A DNA stretch of 64,000 bases from contig CP151667.1 in NCBI GenBank assembly GCA_038400315.1, positions 3,421,174 to 3,485,173 on the forward strand, in the 5' to 3' direction. The position numbers and the translations under genes were made by a program. The stretch comes from Isosphaeraceae bacterium EP7 (GTDB taxonomy: Bacteria; Planctomycetota; Planctomycetia; Isosphaerales; Isosphaeraceae). Below, in pieces: positions 8,461 through 20,138 of this stretch (positions within the stretch are counted from its first letter, which is position 1; every line of letters starts with the position of its first letter). Under the pieces are notes generated by a model, which was given only the letters and a program-made list of their open reading frames with translations, was not told the DNA's origin and did not search any database.

Positions 8461-8601
8461 CGGGCCTTTCCGTGGTCTGGCTCCGGCCCGTGCCCCGCGG
8501 GTTGCAGGGGTTTCGGGCCGGGGGCAGGACCCATCACTACCGACTCTCGGCGCCGGGATCAATGCCGTCGATCCCCCGGTGGGAACATCGATCCGCTCAC
8601 C

Positions 8602-9519
8602 TCAGGCGGCCTTGCGGAACCGGGCGTAGCCCAGCAGTCCGAGCAGGCCGGCGCCCATCGACACCAGGCTGGCGGGCTCGGGGACGACGGCGCCGACGAA
8701 CGCAGCGTTGATGGCGGCGTAGCCCGCCGCGTTCGGGTGGATGTCGCCCGAGGCGATGTTGGTCCACGCCAGCTCATGCCCGATGAACGGGGTGGCCAGG
8801 TCGATGTAGGTCGCCCCGAAATAGGCCGCGTCGGCCTGGATGTACTGGTTGAAGCCGGCGAGGATCGGGGCGAAGAAGGCGCTCTCGGCGGAGAACGAGG
8901 GGAACGGGTTGTAGTAGCCGGGCAGCAGCAGCCGGGCCTCGGGGGCCAGGGTTTTCAGCTCTGTCAGCACCGTCAGATAGTTGTTCTGGATCGTGTTGAG
9001 CGTGGCGATGACCATCGCCTGCTGCTCGGCGGGCGTGGCGGTCAGGAAGTCGAGCCGCTCGCTCAAGGCGAAGATGTCGTTGCCGCCGATCAGGAAGCTG
9101 ACGGTGCCGATCGTGTTGCCCGCCGCGTGGATCGCGGTGATTGACTGGATCAACAGCGAGTTCTGGGGCGTGGTCGCGTCGGGATAGTTCTGGTTGAGGC
9201 CCGGATCACGCTTCGTCCAGCCGGCCGGCGCCACCCCGCTGAAGAACGAGGTTGACAGCTCGCCCGAGACGCCCAGGTTCAGCACCTCGGGCCGGACGCC
9301 GCCATTCTGAGAGGCGAGGAAGTCGGCGAACGGCTTGACGAATCCCTGGTCGGCATTCGACGGGACGAGCGTCGACGAGTTCGAAGTGTCGAGGCCGAAC
9401 GTGATCGAGTCGCCAATCGCGAGATAGACCAAATCGGCCCGGCTCTCGGCGGGTGCCGATGTGACGGCGAGCGACAGGAGCAGGGGAATCAGGGCGATGC
9501 GGGGTGTCGGCAGGTGCAT
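8602..9519 (-). CDS. SGNH/GDSL hydrolase with PEP-CTERM sorting signal
   Basis: A secreted esterase-like protein of about 305 residues. From the ATG at 9519 there is a signal peptide (IALIPLLLSLAVTSAPAES). The SGNH blocks follow: block I YLAIGDSITFG with the nucleophile Ser, a block II Gly in NLGVSGE, block III FLIGGNDIF, and block V GDIHPNAAGY with Asp and His. The C-terminus carries VPEPASLVSMGAGLLGLLGYARFRKA: the PEP motif, a hydrophobic helix and a basic end that mark exosortase substrates. It is therefore probably cleaved at the membrane and released or attached to the surface. No exosortase lies in this window. The frame is open to 9561, but the later ATG places the signal peptide correctly. 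Confidence 0.9.
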   Translation of the reverse strand: MHLPTPRIALIPLLLSLAVTSAPAESRADLVYLAIGDSITFGLDTSNSSTLVPSNADQGFVKPFADFLASQNGGVRPEVLNLGVSGELSTSFFSGVAPAGWTKRDPGLNQNYPDATTPQNSLLIQSITAIHAAGNTIGTVSFLIGGNDIFALSERLDFLTATPAEQQAMVIATLNTIQNNYLTVLTELKTLAPEARLLLPGYYNPFPSFSAESAFFAPILAGFNQYIQADAAYFGATYIDLATPFIGHELAWTNIASGDIHPNAAGYAAINAAFVGAVVPEPASLVSMGAGLLGLLGYARFRKAA

Positions 9520-10203
9520 TAGCGGGTTAACCTCGAGGACAAAGGGGGCTGGCCGATCCATGGGGGGACATGCCCCGTCTTCTCGCCTGCGCGGCGCGCA
9601 ACTTCAACCGCCTCGCTGGCCTCCGAGGCGCAGGGAGTGGCTGCCCGGGTCCGCCGAGGCGGGCCGGATCGTTCGCATCCCGGACGAATTCGAGCGGGGA
9701 AACCTGGTCAAGACGCCGGGCATCCGCCCAGGGGAGGGGCGAACGGCGACCACCTGTCGTGGACCTCGGCGTCCGTCGCCCCGCGTGGGAGCAGACCGGT
9801 CGGGCGAGGGCATCGTCCTTGATGGTGGGTGCGTTCGCGGGCGCCGAGCCTGAGGCCCTCCTGGCATGCCTCGTCGCATGGCTTCGCGGCGACGGATCGT
9901 GACCATAGCGGCCATTCGGGCCGATCGCAAGGGACGTGGCGGAAAATCATCCCGGTGGAATCAAGCGGTCCAACGTGATGATGAACTCATGGAGCTTGAC
10001 GGATCTTCATGACCTGAATGCGAACGCAGAATGCTGCCATGGCCCCATCCGCGTCTCCGTTGTTTAACTTTTATCCTTGCAGTTTGACACCGGCTCTGTA
10101 CAGTGGACGAACGTGGATGCACCGCGGTGGCCGCAATCCGGCCGACCGCGACCACCCCCCGCCTGCCTCAAGATCGAAACACCAGTGATGAGGGGTCGTC
10201 ACG
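9520..10203. other. Intergenic stretch with no recognised gene
   Basis: This 684-base divergent gap lies between the SGNH hydrolase and the WD40/heme operon. Several G+C-driven open frames occur, but none has a recognisable protein pattern or a good start. The part around 9600-9680 weakly resembles the intergenic repeat seen at 39506 and 42201. A TTGACA box is present at 10084-10089 without a good -10 partner. GAGGGG at 10193-10198 is the ribosome binding site of the next gene. Confidence 0.4.
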
Positions 10204-11613
10204 ATGTCCCGACTCGATCGACTGCGCCCCGGGGCGTGGGCGTCTCGGGCCGCGCCAGGCTTCGCGCTTGCGGCGGCCTTCGTCAGCATCGCCGCCGCAC
10301 AGGCTGAGGAGCCCGTCAGCTTCTCGAAGCAGGTGATGCCCGTCCTCCAGCGCCGATGCCAGGGATGCCACCAGCCGGGCAAGCCCAACGGCAAGCTCGA
10401 CCTCACCTCATATGAGGCCCTCAAGAAGGGGGGCGACGCCGGCGCCGGCTTCCTGCCCAGCAAGCCCGAGGCCAGCCCCCTGGTCGAGAACGTCGTCGGC
10501 AAGACGCCCGACATGCCTCCGAACGCCACGCCGCTGGCCGCCGAAGAGGTCGCCCTGATCTCCCGCTGGGTCGCCCAGGGGGCCGTCGATGACACGCCAC
10601 CCGCCGCCCGCGACACCATCGACTCCGCCCATCCGCCGCACTACATCACGCCCCCGCTGATCACCGCGCTGGCCTTCAGCCCGGACGGCCAGATCCTGGC
10701 GGTCTCCGGATACCGCGAGGTCCTGATCCACAAAGCGGACGGTTCGGGCATGCTGCACCGGCTCGTCGGCCAGGCCCAGCGCATCGAAGGCCTGACCTTC
10801 AGCCCCGACGCCAAGACCCTGGCCGTCGTCGGCGGTTCCCCGGGTCGGTTCGGCGAGGTCCAGTTCTGGGACCCCCAGACCGCCACCCTGAAGTCGGCCA
10901 TCCGGTCCACCTATGACACGCTCTACGGCGGCGCCTACAGCCCCGACGGCAAGCGGTTCGCGTTCGGCTGCGCCGACAACTCGACCCGGCTTGTGGCCGT
11001 CGCCGACGGCAAGGAGACGCTGCGGGTGGACCACCACTCCGACTGGGTCTTCGGCACCACCTTCTCCCAGAACGGCAAGCACCTGATCACCCTGGGCCGC
11101 GACGGCGCCATCAAGCTGACCGAGACCGACACCGGCAGCTTCATCGACGACATCGGCAAGAACTACGGCGAGCTGAAGGTGCTGGCCCGCAACCCGAAGG
11201 CCGATCAGGTGGCCATCGGCGGCGACGAACGCGTCCCCCGGCTCTACCAGATCTTCCGCACGCATGCCCGCGACATGAACTATACCGACTTCAACCTCTT
11301 GAAGGCGTTCGAGACGCAGCCCGGCCCGATCTCGGCCATCGCGATCAGCCCCGACGGCAAGGCCCTGGCCGTCGGAAGCATCGGCGGCGAGGCCCGCCTG
11401 TACAATAATGCCGACGCCGCACGCATCCAGACCTTCAAGGGGCACCGCGGCGGCATCTATGCCATCGCGTTCAGCCCCGACGGCAAGCGGGTGGCCACCG
11501 GCGGATTCGACGGCACCGTGCGGCTCTTCGACGTGGCCAACGGCTCGCTCATCCGCGAATTCGTCCCGGTCCCCATCGATGCGCCCGCGGTCGCACTGAA
11601 GGTCGGCGAATGA
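10204..11613 (+). CDS. Secreted heme-c plus WD40 beta-propeller protein
   Basis: The 469-aa protein has a signal peptide (about residues 13-35), then a planctomycete-type cytochrome c segment with one heme motif, Cys52-Gln-Gly-Cys55-His56 (RRCQGCHQ), and a likely distal methionine in PDMPP near residue 105. From about residue 150 a beta-propeller follows with repeated AFSPDGQ, FSPDAK, YSPDGKR, AISPDGK and AFSPDGKRVATGG units. It starts an operon: its stop overlaps the next start (ATGA at 11610-11613), and DUF1549/DUF1553 and DUF1501 genes follow. At 57574-61134 the same two protein types are fused in one chain, which supports physical association of this product with the next one. The ATG at 10204 has GAGGGG 5 bases upstream. 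Confidence 0.92.
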   Translation: MSRLDRLRPGAWASRAAPGFALAAAFVSIAAAQAEEPVSFSKQVMPVLQRRCQGCHQPGKPNGKLDLTSYEALKKGGDAGAGFLPSKPEASPLVENVVGKTPDMPPNATPLAAEEVALISRWVAQGAVDDTPPAARDTIDSAHPPHYITPPLITALAFSPDGQILAVSGYREVLIHKADGSGMLHRLVGQAQRIEGLTFSPDAKTLAVVGGSPGRFGEVQFWDPQTATLKSAIRSTYDTLYGGAYSPDGKRFAFGCADNSTRLVAVADGKETLRVDHHSDWVFGTTFSQNGKHLITLGRDGAIKLTETDTGSFIDDIGKNYGELKVLARNPKADQVAIGGDERVPRLYQIFRTHARDMNYTDFNLLKAFETQPGPISAIAISPDGKALAVGSIGGEARLYNNADAARIQTFKGHRGGIYAIAFSPDGKRVATGGFDGTVRLFDVANGSLIREFVPVPIDAPAVALKVGE

Positions 11614-14039
11614 CCAACACGCGACGACCCGCACGCCCCCGACTGAAGACCAACGAGAGGCTGGAGACGCCCCCCGAACGAACGACCGGCGGCCCCCCTT
11701 CGACGGACGACGCGGGCCGCCCCCGCCAGGCGCCGATGACCATGCTCCGACGACCCGCCCGCATCCCCGCCGCCGCCCTGCTGCTGCTGTTGTTGACGGC
11801 CCAAGCCGAGCCCGCCCGGGCGGCCGCGCCCTCGCTGACTTCGATGGCCCCGCGCGGCCTCGAGCGGGGCAAGACCGTCGCGTTCACCCTGAACGGGGAC
11901 GGGATCGGCGGCGCCGGGGTCGAGGTCCGAACCAGCCTGCCCGGCACGCTCGGGCCGGTCGAGGTCGTCGGGCCCAACCAGATCAAGGTCTCGGCCACCG
12001 TCCCCGGCGACGCACCGGTCGGCTTCTACACCGTCCAGGCACGCACCGCCGACGGCCTGACGGCGCCGCTGACGCTGGCCGTGGGCGACCTGCCCGAGGT
12101 GGCCGAGGCCGAGCCCAATGACATTCCGGGCTCCGCGCAGGCGCTCACCCTGCCGGCGACGGTGCAGGGGGCCTGCGCCGGCACCGACCGCGACTTCGTC
12201 AAGTTCGCCGCCAAGAAGGGGCAGGCCATCGTCCTGGAGGTCGAGGCCCGCCGGCTCGGCTCGGGGCTCGACTCGGCCATCACCGTGACCGACGCCGCCG
12301 GGCTCACGCTGTCGATGGACACCGACTCGGTCCCCGTCGGCGGCGACACCCGGCTCGTCTTCGTCCCGCCGGCCGATGGCACGTATCTGGCCGTGCTCAA
12401 CGACATCAAGTTTGGCGGGGCCAACGACCCGTTCTATCGCTGGAAGATCGGCAATTACGCCGCGGCCGACGCGGTCTATCCCCTGGGTTGGCGACGCGGC
12501 GAGTGGGTCGAGGCCCAGTGGCTCGGGGGCAGCCTCCCCAGCCCGCTCCGTCTGAAGGTGCAGGCCCCGGCCGACACCGAGGTCACCTCGTCTCCGTTGA
12601 CGCTTCCCGCCTCCGGGCCGATGGGCGCCTCGCCCCTGCGGATGGTCGTCTCCGACTTGCCCGAACGCCTCGAACCCGACGCCAAGGGGCCGCACGCGCT
12701 GGCCGTCGGCACGGTGATGAACGGCCGGATCGCCGCGGCCGGCGAGACCGACGCCTATTTCATCCCCGTGAAGCCCGGTCAGGTGCTCACGCTGGGGATC
12801 GAGGCCTCCCGCCTCGGCTCCAGGCTCGACGCCGTGCTCGTCGCCCGCAAGCCCGACGGCTCGGTGCTGGCCCAGTCCGACGAGGGCGGTATGGACCCGA
12901 GCCTGGCCCTGACGATCCCCGAAGGGGTGAGCGAGATCAACGTGTCGGTCACCGACCTGCTCGGCCGCGGTGGCCCTTCGTTCGCCTATCGCCTGCTGGC
13001 CAGGCCCGCCACGCCCGACTTCGAGTTGCGCGTGAATGTGCCCGCGATCAACATCCCCAAGGGGTCGCCGGTCGTCATCCCCGTGCAGGTGGTCCGCCGC
13101 GGCTTCAATGACGCGATCCAGCTGAGCGTCTCGGGCGACCTGGCCGCGTCGGGTGTCGTCGCCACGGGTGGCCTGATCCCCGCGGGCGCCTCCGAGGGGT
13201 CGATCCTGCTGTCGGCGGCACCGGACACCGAGCCGAAGGCCCTGGCCCTGGAACTTTGGGGGACCGCCGGGTCCGCCTCGCAGCCGATCCGCCGTCGGGC
13301 CCGATCCACGACCGACGGCACCCCCGGCGGGCCCCAGAAGCCGTTCCTCCTGGCCGCCGCGGTGGGAACCGGGCCGACGATCACGCTGGCCGCTTCGGCC
13401 CCGTCGATCGTCTTCGTCCACGGTCAGAAGTCGCGGGTCGTCGTCTCCGCCAAGCGTCCGGCCGGCAACAAGGAGCCGATCGCCCTCAGCGTGACCGGGC
13501 TCCCCGCGCAGGTCACCGGCGGCACGGCCACGATCGGCCCCGACCAGACGGAAGCGACCCTTGAGTTCGACGTCGCCGCCGTGGCACCCGTTGTCGACGC
13601 CTCCGTCGGCCTGGTGGCCAAATACAAGGCGGGCGGCCGCGACGAGACGGTGACGCTCGCCCCGCTGTCCGGCCGCGTGGTCCGGCCCTACTCGGTCGAG
13701 GTGCTCACCCCCGAGGTCAAGGCCGCGCCCGGCTCGCGGGCGGCCATCGCCCTGATCGTGCGCCGGGTGCCCCCCTTCGACGGCCCGGTCCACCTGAGCG
13801 TCGAGGGGAGCGTGCCGCCGCAGGTCATCATCCTGCCCGTGGTGGTCCCCGCCGGGCAGGCGCTGGCGCAGGTCGAGGTAACCGTCGGGCCTGCCGCTCC
13901 GGCGGGGTCGCTCGATCTGCTCGTCCGGGCCGCGGCCGACATGCCGGGTCGCAAGCAGACCAAGGATTACCAGATTCCCGACGTCCCAGTGCGCATCACC
14001 GTGACGCCCCCCCCCGCAGTACCCGTTGCGGCCCAATAA
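11610..14039 (+). CDS. Secreted PPC-domain protein, partner of the WD40/heme-c protein
   Basis: A large exported beta-rich protein. After the signal peptide come an IPT/TIG-like immunoglobulin domain (SLTSMAPRGLERGKTVAFTLNG) and two bacterial pre-peptidase C-terminal (PPC) domains. PPC1 contains EAEPNDIPGSAQ, DRDFVKFAAKKGQAIVLEVEA and GTYLAVLNDI. PPC2 contains ETDAYFIPVKPGQVLTLGIEA. Ig-like beta domains fill the C-terminal half. No catalytic motif is visible, so a binding or scaffold role is more likely. The first ATG (11610) overlaps the previous stop; the signal peptide (RIPAAALLLLLLTAQAEPARA) lies behind a second ATG at 11736, which may be the real start. That would give 767 residues. Confidence 0.85.
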   Translation: MTNTRRPARPRLKTNERLETPPERTTGGPPSTDDAGRPRQAPMTMLRRPARIPAAALLLLLLTAQAEPARAAAPSLTSMAPRGLERGKTVAFTLNGDGIGGAGVEVRTSLPGTLGPVEVVGPNQIKVSATVPGDAPVGFYTVQARTADGLTAPLTLAVGDLPEVAEAEPNDIPGSAQALTLPATVQGACAGTDRDFVKFAAKKGQAIVLEVEARRLGSGLDSAITVTDAAGLTLSMDTDSVPVGGDTRLVFVPPADGTYLAVLNDIKFGGANDPFYRWKIGNYAAADAVYPLGWRRGEWVEAQWLGGSLPSPLRLKVQAPADTEVTSSPLTLPASGPMGASPLRMVVSDLPERLEPDAKGPHALAVGTVMNGRIAAAGETDAYFIPVKPGQVLTLGIEASRLGSRLDAVLVARKPDGSVLAQSDEGGMDPSLALTIPEGVSEINVSVTDLLGRGGPSFAYRLLARPATPDFELRVNVPAINIPKGSPVVIPVQVVRRGFNDAIQLSVSGDLAASGVVATGGLIPAGASEGSILLSAAPDTEPKALALELWGTAGSASQPIRRRARSTTDGTPGGPQKPFLLAAAVGTGPTITLAASAPSIVFVHGQKSRVVVSAKRPAGNKEPIALSVTGLPAQVTGGTATIGPDQTEATLEFDVAAVAPVVDASVGLVAKYKAGGRDETVTLAPLSGRVVRPYSVEVLTPEVKAAPGSRAAIALIVRRVPPFDGPVHLSVEGSVPPQVIILPVVVPAGQALAQVEVTVGPAAPAGSLDLLVRAAADMPGRKQTKDYQIPDVPVRITVTPPPAVPVAAQ

Positions 14040-14105
14040 CATTCATCGAGCCGTGCCGGGCAAGCCGACGACTCATCGACTGATGACCCCGCCGAGGAAC
14101 GACCC

Positions 14106-16556
14106 ATGAGCCCCAAGACGATCGCCACGCTGCTGGCCTTGGGCCTGCCCCTCGGGCCGGTCGCCGCCCGCGCTGCCGACACCCCTCCGCCGGTCCCCGC
14201 CTCGATCGAGGTGATGCCGGCGTCCCTGGAACTCGACGGCCCGCGCGACGCCAGGCGCGTCGTGGTCACGGGCGTCCTGGCCGACGGCCGACGCGTCGAC
14301 CTCTCGGGCCAGGCCACCTACTCGGTCGCCACCGACGGCCTGGCCGTCGACCCTTCGGGCTTCATCCACGGCCTGAAGGACGGCCCGCACACCGTCAAGG
14401 TGGCCGCCGCCGGCAAGACGTTCGACCTGCCCGTCTCGGTCCGGGACGCGGGCAAGCCCCGCCCCGTCAGCTTCGTCCGCGACGTCGAGCCCATCCTCGC
14501 CCGCGCCGGCTGCAACGCGGGGACCTGCCACGGGTCGGCCAAGGGAAAGAAGGGATTCAAGCTCAGCCTGCGGGGGTACGACCCGGATTATGACTACGCG
14601 CAGCTGGTTGAAGACCTCGCCGGCCGTCGGTTCAACCGGTCCGACCCCGACCAGAGCCTGATGCTCTTGAAGCCCACCACGGGCGTCCCCCACGAGGGGG
14701 GCAACGTGATCACCGTCGGCGACCCGTCCTACCAGATCCTCCGCGACTGGATCGCCCAGGGGGCCCCCTCCGACGTCACCACCACGGCACGCGTCGCCTC
14801 GCTTGAGGTGCTGCCCAAGATCATCGAGCTGGCCGTCGAGGGCGAGCCGCAGCAGCTCGTGGTGTTGGCCCGCTACCCCGACGGGACGAGCCGCGACGTC
14901 ACGCTCGACGCCATCTATTCCAGCAGCGTGCCCGACGTGGCGCTCGTCGATGCCAAGGGCAAGGTCGAGTCCGTCCGCCGCGGCGAGGCGGCCATCCTCA
15001 TCCGCTACGAGGGGGCCTACGCGGTCGACAACGTCACCGTCATGGGCGACCGATCCGGGTTCGCCTGGAAGGACCTGCCCGAGCTCAACGCGGTCGACAG
15101 GCTGGTCGACGCCAAGCTGAAGAAGATGAAGATCCAGCCGTCGCCGGCCTGCACCGACGCCGAATTCCTCCGCCGCGTGAGCTTCGATCTGACCGGCCTG
15201 CCGCCGTCGTCCGAGACGGTCAAGGCGTTCCTGGCCGACCCCTCCGACAGCCAGGCCAAGCGACTCAAGGTGGTCGACCAGCTCATCGACAGCCCCGAGT
15301 TCGTCGCCCACTGGACGCACAAGTGGGCCGACCTCCTCCAGGTCAACCGCAAGTTCCTGGGCGACAAGGGGACCTGGGCCTTCGTCCGCTGGATCGAGTC
15401 GGCCGTCTCCCGCAACATGCCCTACGACCAGATGGTGCGCGAGGTGATCGCCGCCCGCGGCAGCTCGTATGACACCCCGGCGGTCAACTACTACCGCACC
15501 TCGAAAGAGCCGAGCGTGGCGCTCGAGAACGCCACGCAGCTCTTCCTGGGCGTGCGGTTCTCGTGCAACAAGTGCCACGACCACCCGTTCGAGAAGTGGA
15601 CCCAGAACCAGTATTACGGCATGGCCGCCTACTGGGGCCAGGTCGGCACCAAGCCTGGCGCCCGCGAGGGGGAGCAGGTCATCTTCGACCGCCAGGCCGG
15701 CGAGGTCACCCACCCCAAGGACGGCCGGGTCATGGCCCCGACGTTCCCCTATGAGCATGCCGGCAAGATTCGCAAGACGTCGCGCCGCCAGGAGCTGGCC
15801 GACTGGATGACGGCGGCCGAGAACCCCTTCTTCGCCCGCTCGATCGTCAACCGCGTCTGGAGCTACTTCCTGGGCAAGGGGATCATCGAGCCGGTCGACG
15901 ACATCCGCTCGTCCAACCCGCCGACCAACCCCGAGCTGCTCGACTACCTGGAGAAGGAGTTCATCGCCGGCGGCTTCGACCTCCGCAAGCTGATGCGCAC
16001 CATCGCCGGCTCGCGCACCTACCAGGCGTCGATCGAGACGAATGACTTCAACCGCGACGACACGATCAACTTCTCGCACGCCACCCCCAGGCGCCTGACC
16101 GCCGAGCAGCTCCTGGATGCGATCGACATCGCCGCCGGCCGGACCCCCAAGTTCGACGGCGTGCCGACCGGCTTCCGTGCCAACCAGCTGCCCGACTCGC
16201 AGGTGTCGCAGGGCGGATTCCTCGACCTCTTCGGCAGGCCCGCCCGCGAGAGCCCCTGCGAGTGCGAGCGATCCAGCGAGGTCAGCCTGGCCCAGGCACT
16301 TAACCTGGTCAACGGCCCGACCATCGCCGATGCCCTGGTCGACCCCGACGGCCGGATCGCCCGGCTCATGAAGACGAAGCCCGACGATGATACGATCGTC
16401 CTCGAGATGTACCTTGCCGTCCTCTCGAGGCAGCCCGACGACGCCGAGTTGACCAAGGCCCGGACCTATTTGGCCGGCGTCGCCGACAAGGCCGAGGGGG
16501 CGCAAGACCTCCTCTGGGCCCTCATCAATAGCCCCGCATTCCTGTTCAATCGCTGA
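14106..16556 (+). CDS. DUF1549/DUF1553 cytochrome-like protein with Ig-like domain
   Basis: This is the planctomycete PSD1-type exported protein (816 aa). In order: a signal peptide; a Big_2-like domain (about residues 35-120); a heme-like segment with Cys-X4-Cys-His ([17 protein letters not shown], near residue 140); a second Ig-like segment; DUF1549 (about 320-530), which contains a canonical Cys-X2-Cys-His motif in [21 protein letters not shown]; and DUF1553 (about 560-800) with [21 protein letters not shown] and a cysteine-containing [13 protein letters not shown]. These proteins almost always neighbour a DUF1501 gene, as here. The role is unknown, but periplasmic electron transfer linked to polymer breakdown has been proposed. 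Start 14106 follows GAGGAACG. The gene is third in the operon. Confidence 0.93.
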   Translation: MSPKTIATLLALGLPLGPVAARAADTPPPVPASIEVMPASLELDGPRDARRVVVTGVLADGRRVDLSGQATYSVATDGLAVDPSGFIHGLKDGPHTVKVAAAGKTFDLPVSVRDAGKPRPVSFVRDVEPILARAGCNAGTCHGSAKGKKGFKLSLRGYDPDYDYAQLVEDLAGRRFNRSDPDQSLMLLKPTTGVPHEGGNVITVGDPSYQILRDWIAQGAPSDVTTTARVASLEVLPKIIELAVEGEPQQLVVLARYPDGTSRDVTLDAIYSSSVPDVALVDAKGKVESVRRGEAAILIRYEGAYAVDNVTVMGDRSGFAWKDLPELNAVDRLVDAKLKKMKIQPSPACTDAEFLRRVSFDLTGLPPSSETVKAFLADPSDSQAKRLKVVDQLIDSPEFVAHWTHKWADLLQVNRKFLGDKGTWAFVRWIESAVSRNMPYDQMVREVIAARGSSYDTPAVNYYRTSKEPSVALENATQLFLGVRFSCNKCHDHPFEKWTQNQYYGMAAYWGQVGTKPGAREGEQVIFDRQAGEVTHPKDGRVMAPTFPYEHAGKIRKTSRRQELADWMTAAENPFFARSIVNRVWSYFLGKGIIEPVDDIRSSNPPTNPELLDYLEKEFIAGGFDLRKLMRTIAGSRTYQASIETNDFNRDDTINFSHATPRRLTAEQLLDAIDIAAGRTPKFDGVPTGFRANQLPDSQVSQGGFLDLFGRPARESPCECERSSEVSLAQALNLVNGPTIADALVDPDGRIARLMKTKPDDDTIVLEMYLAVLSRQPDDAELTKARTYLAGVADKAEGAQDLLWALINSPAFLFNR

Positions 16557-16599
16557 GACGTGTCGACGGACAGACCTTGAATCGACGGAGGATGGACCG

Positions 16600-18060
<1,461 letters not shown>

Positions 18061-18094
18061 GATGCTCGGATCGTTCCCGTCGCCCAAACGACAG

Positions 18095-18133
18095 AGGGCC
18101 CGCGACTTCCACAAGGCGGAAGTCGCGGGCCCT
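18095..18133. terminator. Bidirectional terminator-like hairpin between convergent genes
   Basis: AGGGCCCGCGACTTCC (18095-18110) and its exact complement (18118-18133) form a 16-bp stem with a 7-base loop. It lies 35 bases after the DUF1501 stop and 29 bases from the 3' end of the minus-strand DUF2382 gene, so it can serve both. Only a short T-containing tail follows. Confidence 0.8.
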
Positions 18134-18161
18134 TCGTAATTCCATCAAAACAGTTCGGGAC

Positions 18162-19232
18162 TTATCGCTCGCCGGTAACCTTCTGCCAGGCGTGCTTCAC
18201 GACGTCCTTGAAGTCTTCCCAGGCCCCTTGGTTCTGCTTCTCCCACGACTTGCGTGCGAGGGGCTCGACCTTCGTCCAGTCGCCCTGGTAAGTCTTGTCG
18301 CCCGCCAGGTCATAGCCGAAGCGGTAGGCGGGGGCGTATTGCTCGTACTGGTATCCGCTGTCGGCGTACTTGGACGTGAAGTCCTTGCGGAAGCCGGTGT
18401 CGTAGGTCTCCCAGGCCGTGCCCGAGACCTTCCCCTTGCCGGCGGTCTTGGTGACCTCGACGTCGGTCTTGCGGACGGTATCGCGGACAGTCTCGGTGCG
18501 GTCGTGACCTTCCTTGCCGATGATGACCTCCTCGACGACGCGAGCCTTCTTGGCGACCACGGCCTCCTCGGTCGACTCGTGTAGCTCGAGCGTCCCCTCG
18601 CGGAAGGCCGCATCGTCGGCGGTGACCTCGCGGTTCACAGCCCGACGCTTGACGCTGACCTTCTCGTCGTGGAGATGGACCTGCTGCTCGACGGGCGTCT
18701 CGATGACCTTAGTCTCGACGTGGATGCCACCCTTCTCGACCTTGCGCTTGCCGACCTTAAGCTCTTCCTCAATGATCGGCACGACGGCCTCGCCGCCGGA
18801 GTCGAGGGTGCCCTGCGATCGGCGTTCCCAGGCGGTGCGGATGTACGGCTCGTGGTCCTCGTACTTGCCGGCACCGATCCAGCCCTTCTTCAGCTCGGCG
18901 CTGACCTGGTCGTAGCTACGGCCCTTGTGGGCGGACGACGAATAGTTCTCATATCCATATCGGTAAGCGGGCGAGACGTCGGCCCAGGTCTTCTTCCCAC
19001 GCGTGGCGGCGCCGGAAGATTCCCAATTGCGGCGGAACTCGGGCTCGGCCTCGTTGTAGTCGTACGAATTGCCGGCCAAGCCGCCCGCGGCGGCGCCGAC
19101 CACGGCACCCACCCCGGCGCCGACTGGGCCGCCCACAGCCCCGCCGATCAGGGCCCCGGCCGTCCCGCCGCCCGCCGCGCCCGCCGCCTTGGCGTCGACC
19201 TTCGCTTCGTCTTTGTCGATTTCCCTGGCCAT
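18162..19232 (-). CDS. DUF2382 (YsnF/AvaK-type) stress-associated protein
   Basis: The protein has 356 residues from ATG 19232, which is preceded by AGAGGAGGAG; an in-frame extension to 19358 is unlikely. Near the N-terminus, about residues 18-55, is a glycine-zipper run (AGALIGGAVGGPVGAGVGAVVG), which suggests membrane insertion or packing. Then comes a repeat unit with a RYGYENY and AYRFGYDL type pattern (two copies, about residues 90-140 and 290-340). Between them lies a DUF2382 domain with VVPIIEEELKVGKRKVEKGG, VHLHDEKVSVKRRAVNREV and a TLELHESTEEAVVAKKARVVEEVIIG segment. Proteins of this group are linked to general stress and photosystem-damage responses, but the mechanism is unknown. 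A second DUF2382 gene lies just upstream on the same strand, 144 bases away, and they may be co-transcribed. Confidence 0.88.
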   Translation of the reverse strand: MAREIDKDEAKVDAKAAGAAGGGTAGALIGGAVGGPVGAGVGAVVGAAAGGLAGNSYDYNEAEPEFRRNWESSGAATRGKKTWADVSPAYRYGYENYSSSAHKGRSYDQVSAELKKGWIGAGKYEDHEPYIRTAWERRSQGTLDSGGEAVVPIIEEELKVGKRKVEKGGIHVETKVIETPVEQQVHLHDEKVSVKRRAVNREVTADDAAFREGTLELHESTEEAVVAKKARVVEEVIIGKEGHDRTETVRDTVRKTDVEVTKTAGKGKVSGTAWETYDTGFRKDFTSKYADSGYQYEQYAPAYRFGYDLAGDKTYQGDWTKVEPLARKSWEKQNQGAWEDFKDVVKHAWQKVTGER

Positions 19233-19376
19233 GATCCCACTCCTCCTCTGTCGAGGTTCAAGATGTTGTGGATATGCCGAAGGCGCCGCTGCAACGCTTG
19301 GGCCCGGGTGGCTCGTGGGCGACGCCGACGAAGCATGATATCTGAGTGTGAGCAGCAAGCCGCGTGCCGTTCGAGG

Positions 19377-20000
19377 CTAATTGACCTGTGCGCCTTTGCC
19401 GATGCGTTCGACCTCGACGACTTCCGTGCGAAGGGTCACGGTCTCGGCCTTCGACTGCTCGACGCGTCGGCGGGTGATCCTCAACTCTTCCTTGAGCATC
19501 AGGCGCTTCTCGACGACGAGCACTTCTTCCATCACGGGGATGATCGTCACGTCCCCCTCCTGGCGCGTGGCGGGGGTGCTGTCGACCCTCCGGTTGACGG
19601 CCACCCGCTCGACGTCCAGCTGCTCGCTAATGAGCGGGACGTTGACCGTCTCGTCATGCACGCGTACCGTCTTGCTGATCCGGACGGTGCCCGCCTCCAC
19701 GGTGCGCTTCGAGACTTCAGCTTGCTCGGCCACGATCGGGATCACGATCTCGTCGTCGTTTTCTCCGCCCGCTGGACCGCGGAGAAGACCGAGTTCGGCC
19801 GCACCCAGTAGGAGCTGAAAGCTGCCGTCGCCCCGGTCCTTCAGCAGCGAGATGGGGACGGAGAGGCGACGCCCGTCGTCGAGCAGGACCATCGCGGACC
19901 CGGCCTCGGATGTGCCGCCCGCATTCCCATCGGCCCAGGGCTCGACCCTGCCACGCAGGCCGTCTTCGCCGAGGACCAAGCCCGGATTCAGCCGACCCAT
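19377..20000 (-). CDS. Short DUF2382 (YsnF-like) protein
   Basis: From ATG 20000 (AAGGGTG upstream, rather distant) the protein has 207 residues. The first 80 residues form a small beta-rich domain with MVLLDDGRRLSVPISLL, resembling a PRC-barrel-like segment. The rest is DUF2382: IVIPIVAEQAEVSKRTVEAG, VRVHDETVNVPLISEQLDVERVAVNRRVDS, VTIIPVMEEVLVVEKRLMLKEEL and a closing EVVEVERI. No signal peptide is seen, so it is probably cytoplasmic. It precedes the larger DUF2382 gene on the same strand. The open frame to 20099 upstream has no family similarity, and the shorter start is preferred. Confidence 0.82.
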   Translation of the reverse strand: MGRLNPGLVLGEDGLRGRVEPWADGNAGGTSEAGSAMVLLDDGRRLSVPISLLKDRGDGSFQLLLGAAELGLLRGPAGGENDDEIVIPIVAEQAEVSKRTVEAGTVRISKTVRVHDETVNVPLISEQLDVERVAVNRRVDSTPATRQEGDVTIIPVMEEVLVVEKRLMLKEELRITRRRVEQSKAETVTLRTEVVEVERIGKGAQVN

Positions 20001-20138
20001 TGCTGACCCCCGCACCCTTACCGAGAGGCCCTGGCCGTCCCCCGGCCACAAAGGCCGCGAATCGTGGCTCGCCTCATGACAGGGGGGTACCCGGTGCAAA
20101 GTGGGTGCCGCCGAAGGGTGGGTCGGATCCGAGAAAGC

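Noticed and set aside
6994-9144. 716-codon plus-strand frame across three minus-strand genes
   Set aside because: It spans DUF1501, TIGR03067 and SGNH genes and shows no protein family.
9570-9902. Possible 110-aa gene in the divergent gap
   Set aside because: Arg/Gly/Ala-rich translation, no motif, no convincing start; overlapping frames on both strands look alike.
10084-10112. Sigma-70 promoter before the WD40 operon
   Set aside because: TTGACA is present, but no acceptable -10 hexamer occurs at 16-18 bases spacing.
11457-16505. Antisense open frames of 861 and 810 codons opposite the PPC and DUF1549/DUF1553 genes
   Set aside because: Low-complexity Gly/Asp/Arg/Val-rich translations without motifs; such frames arise from strong third-position G+C in the sense genes.
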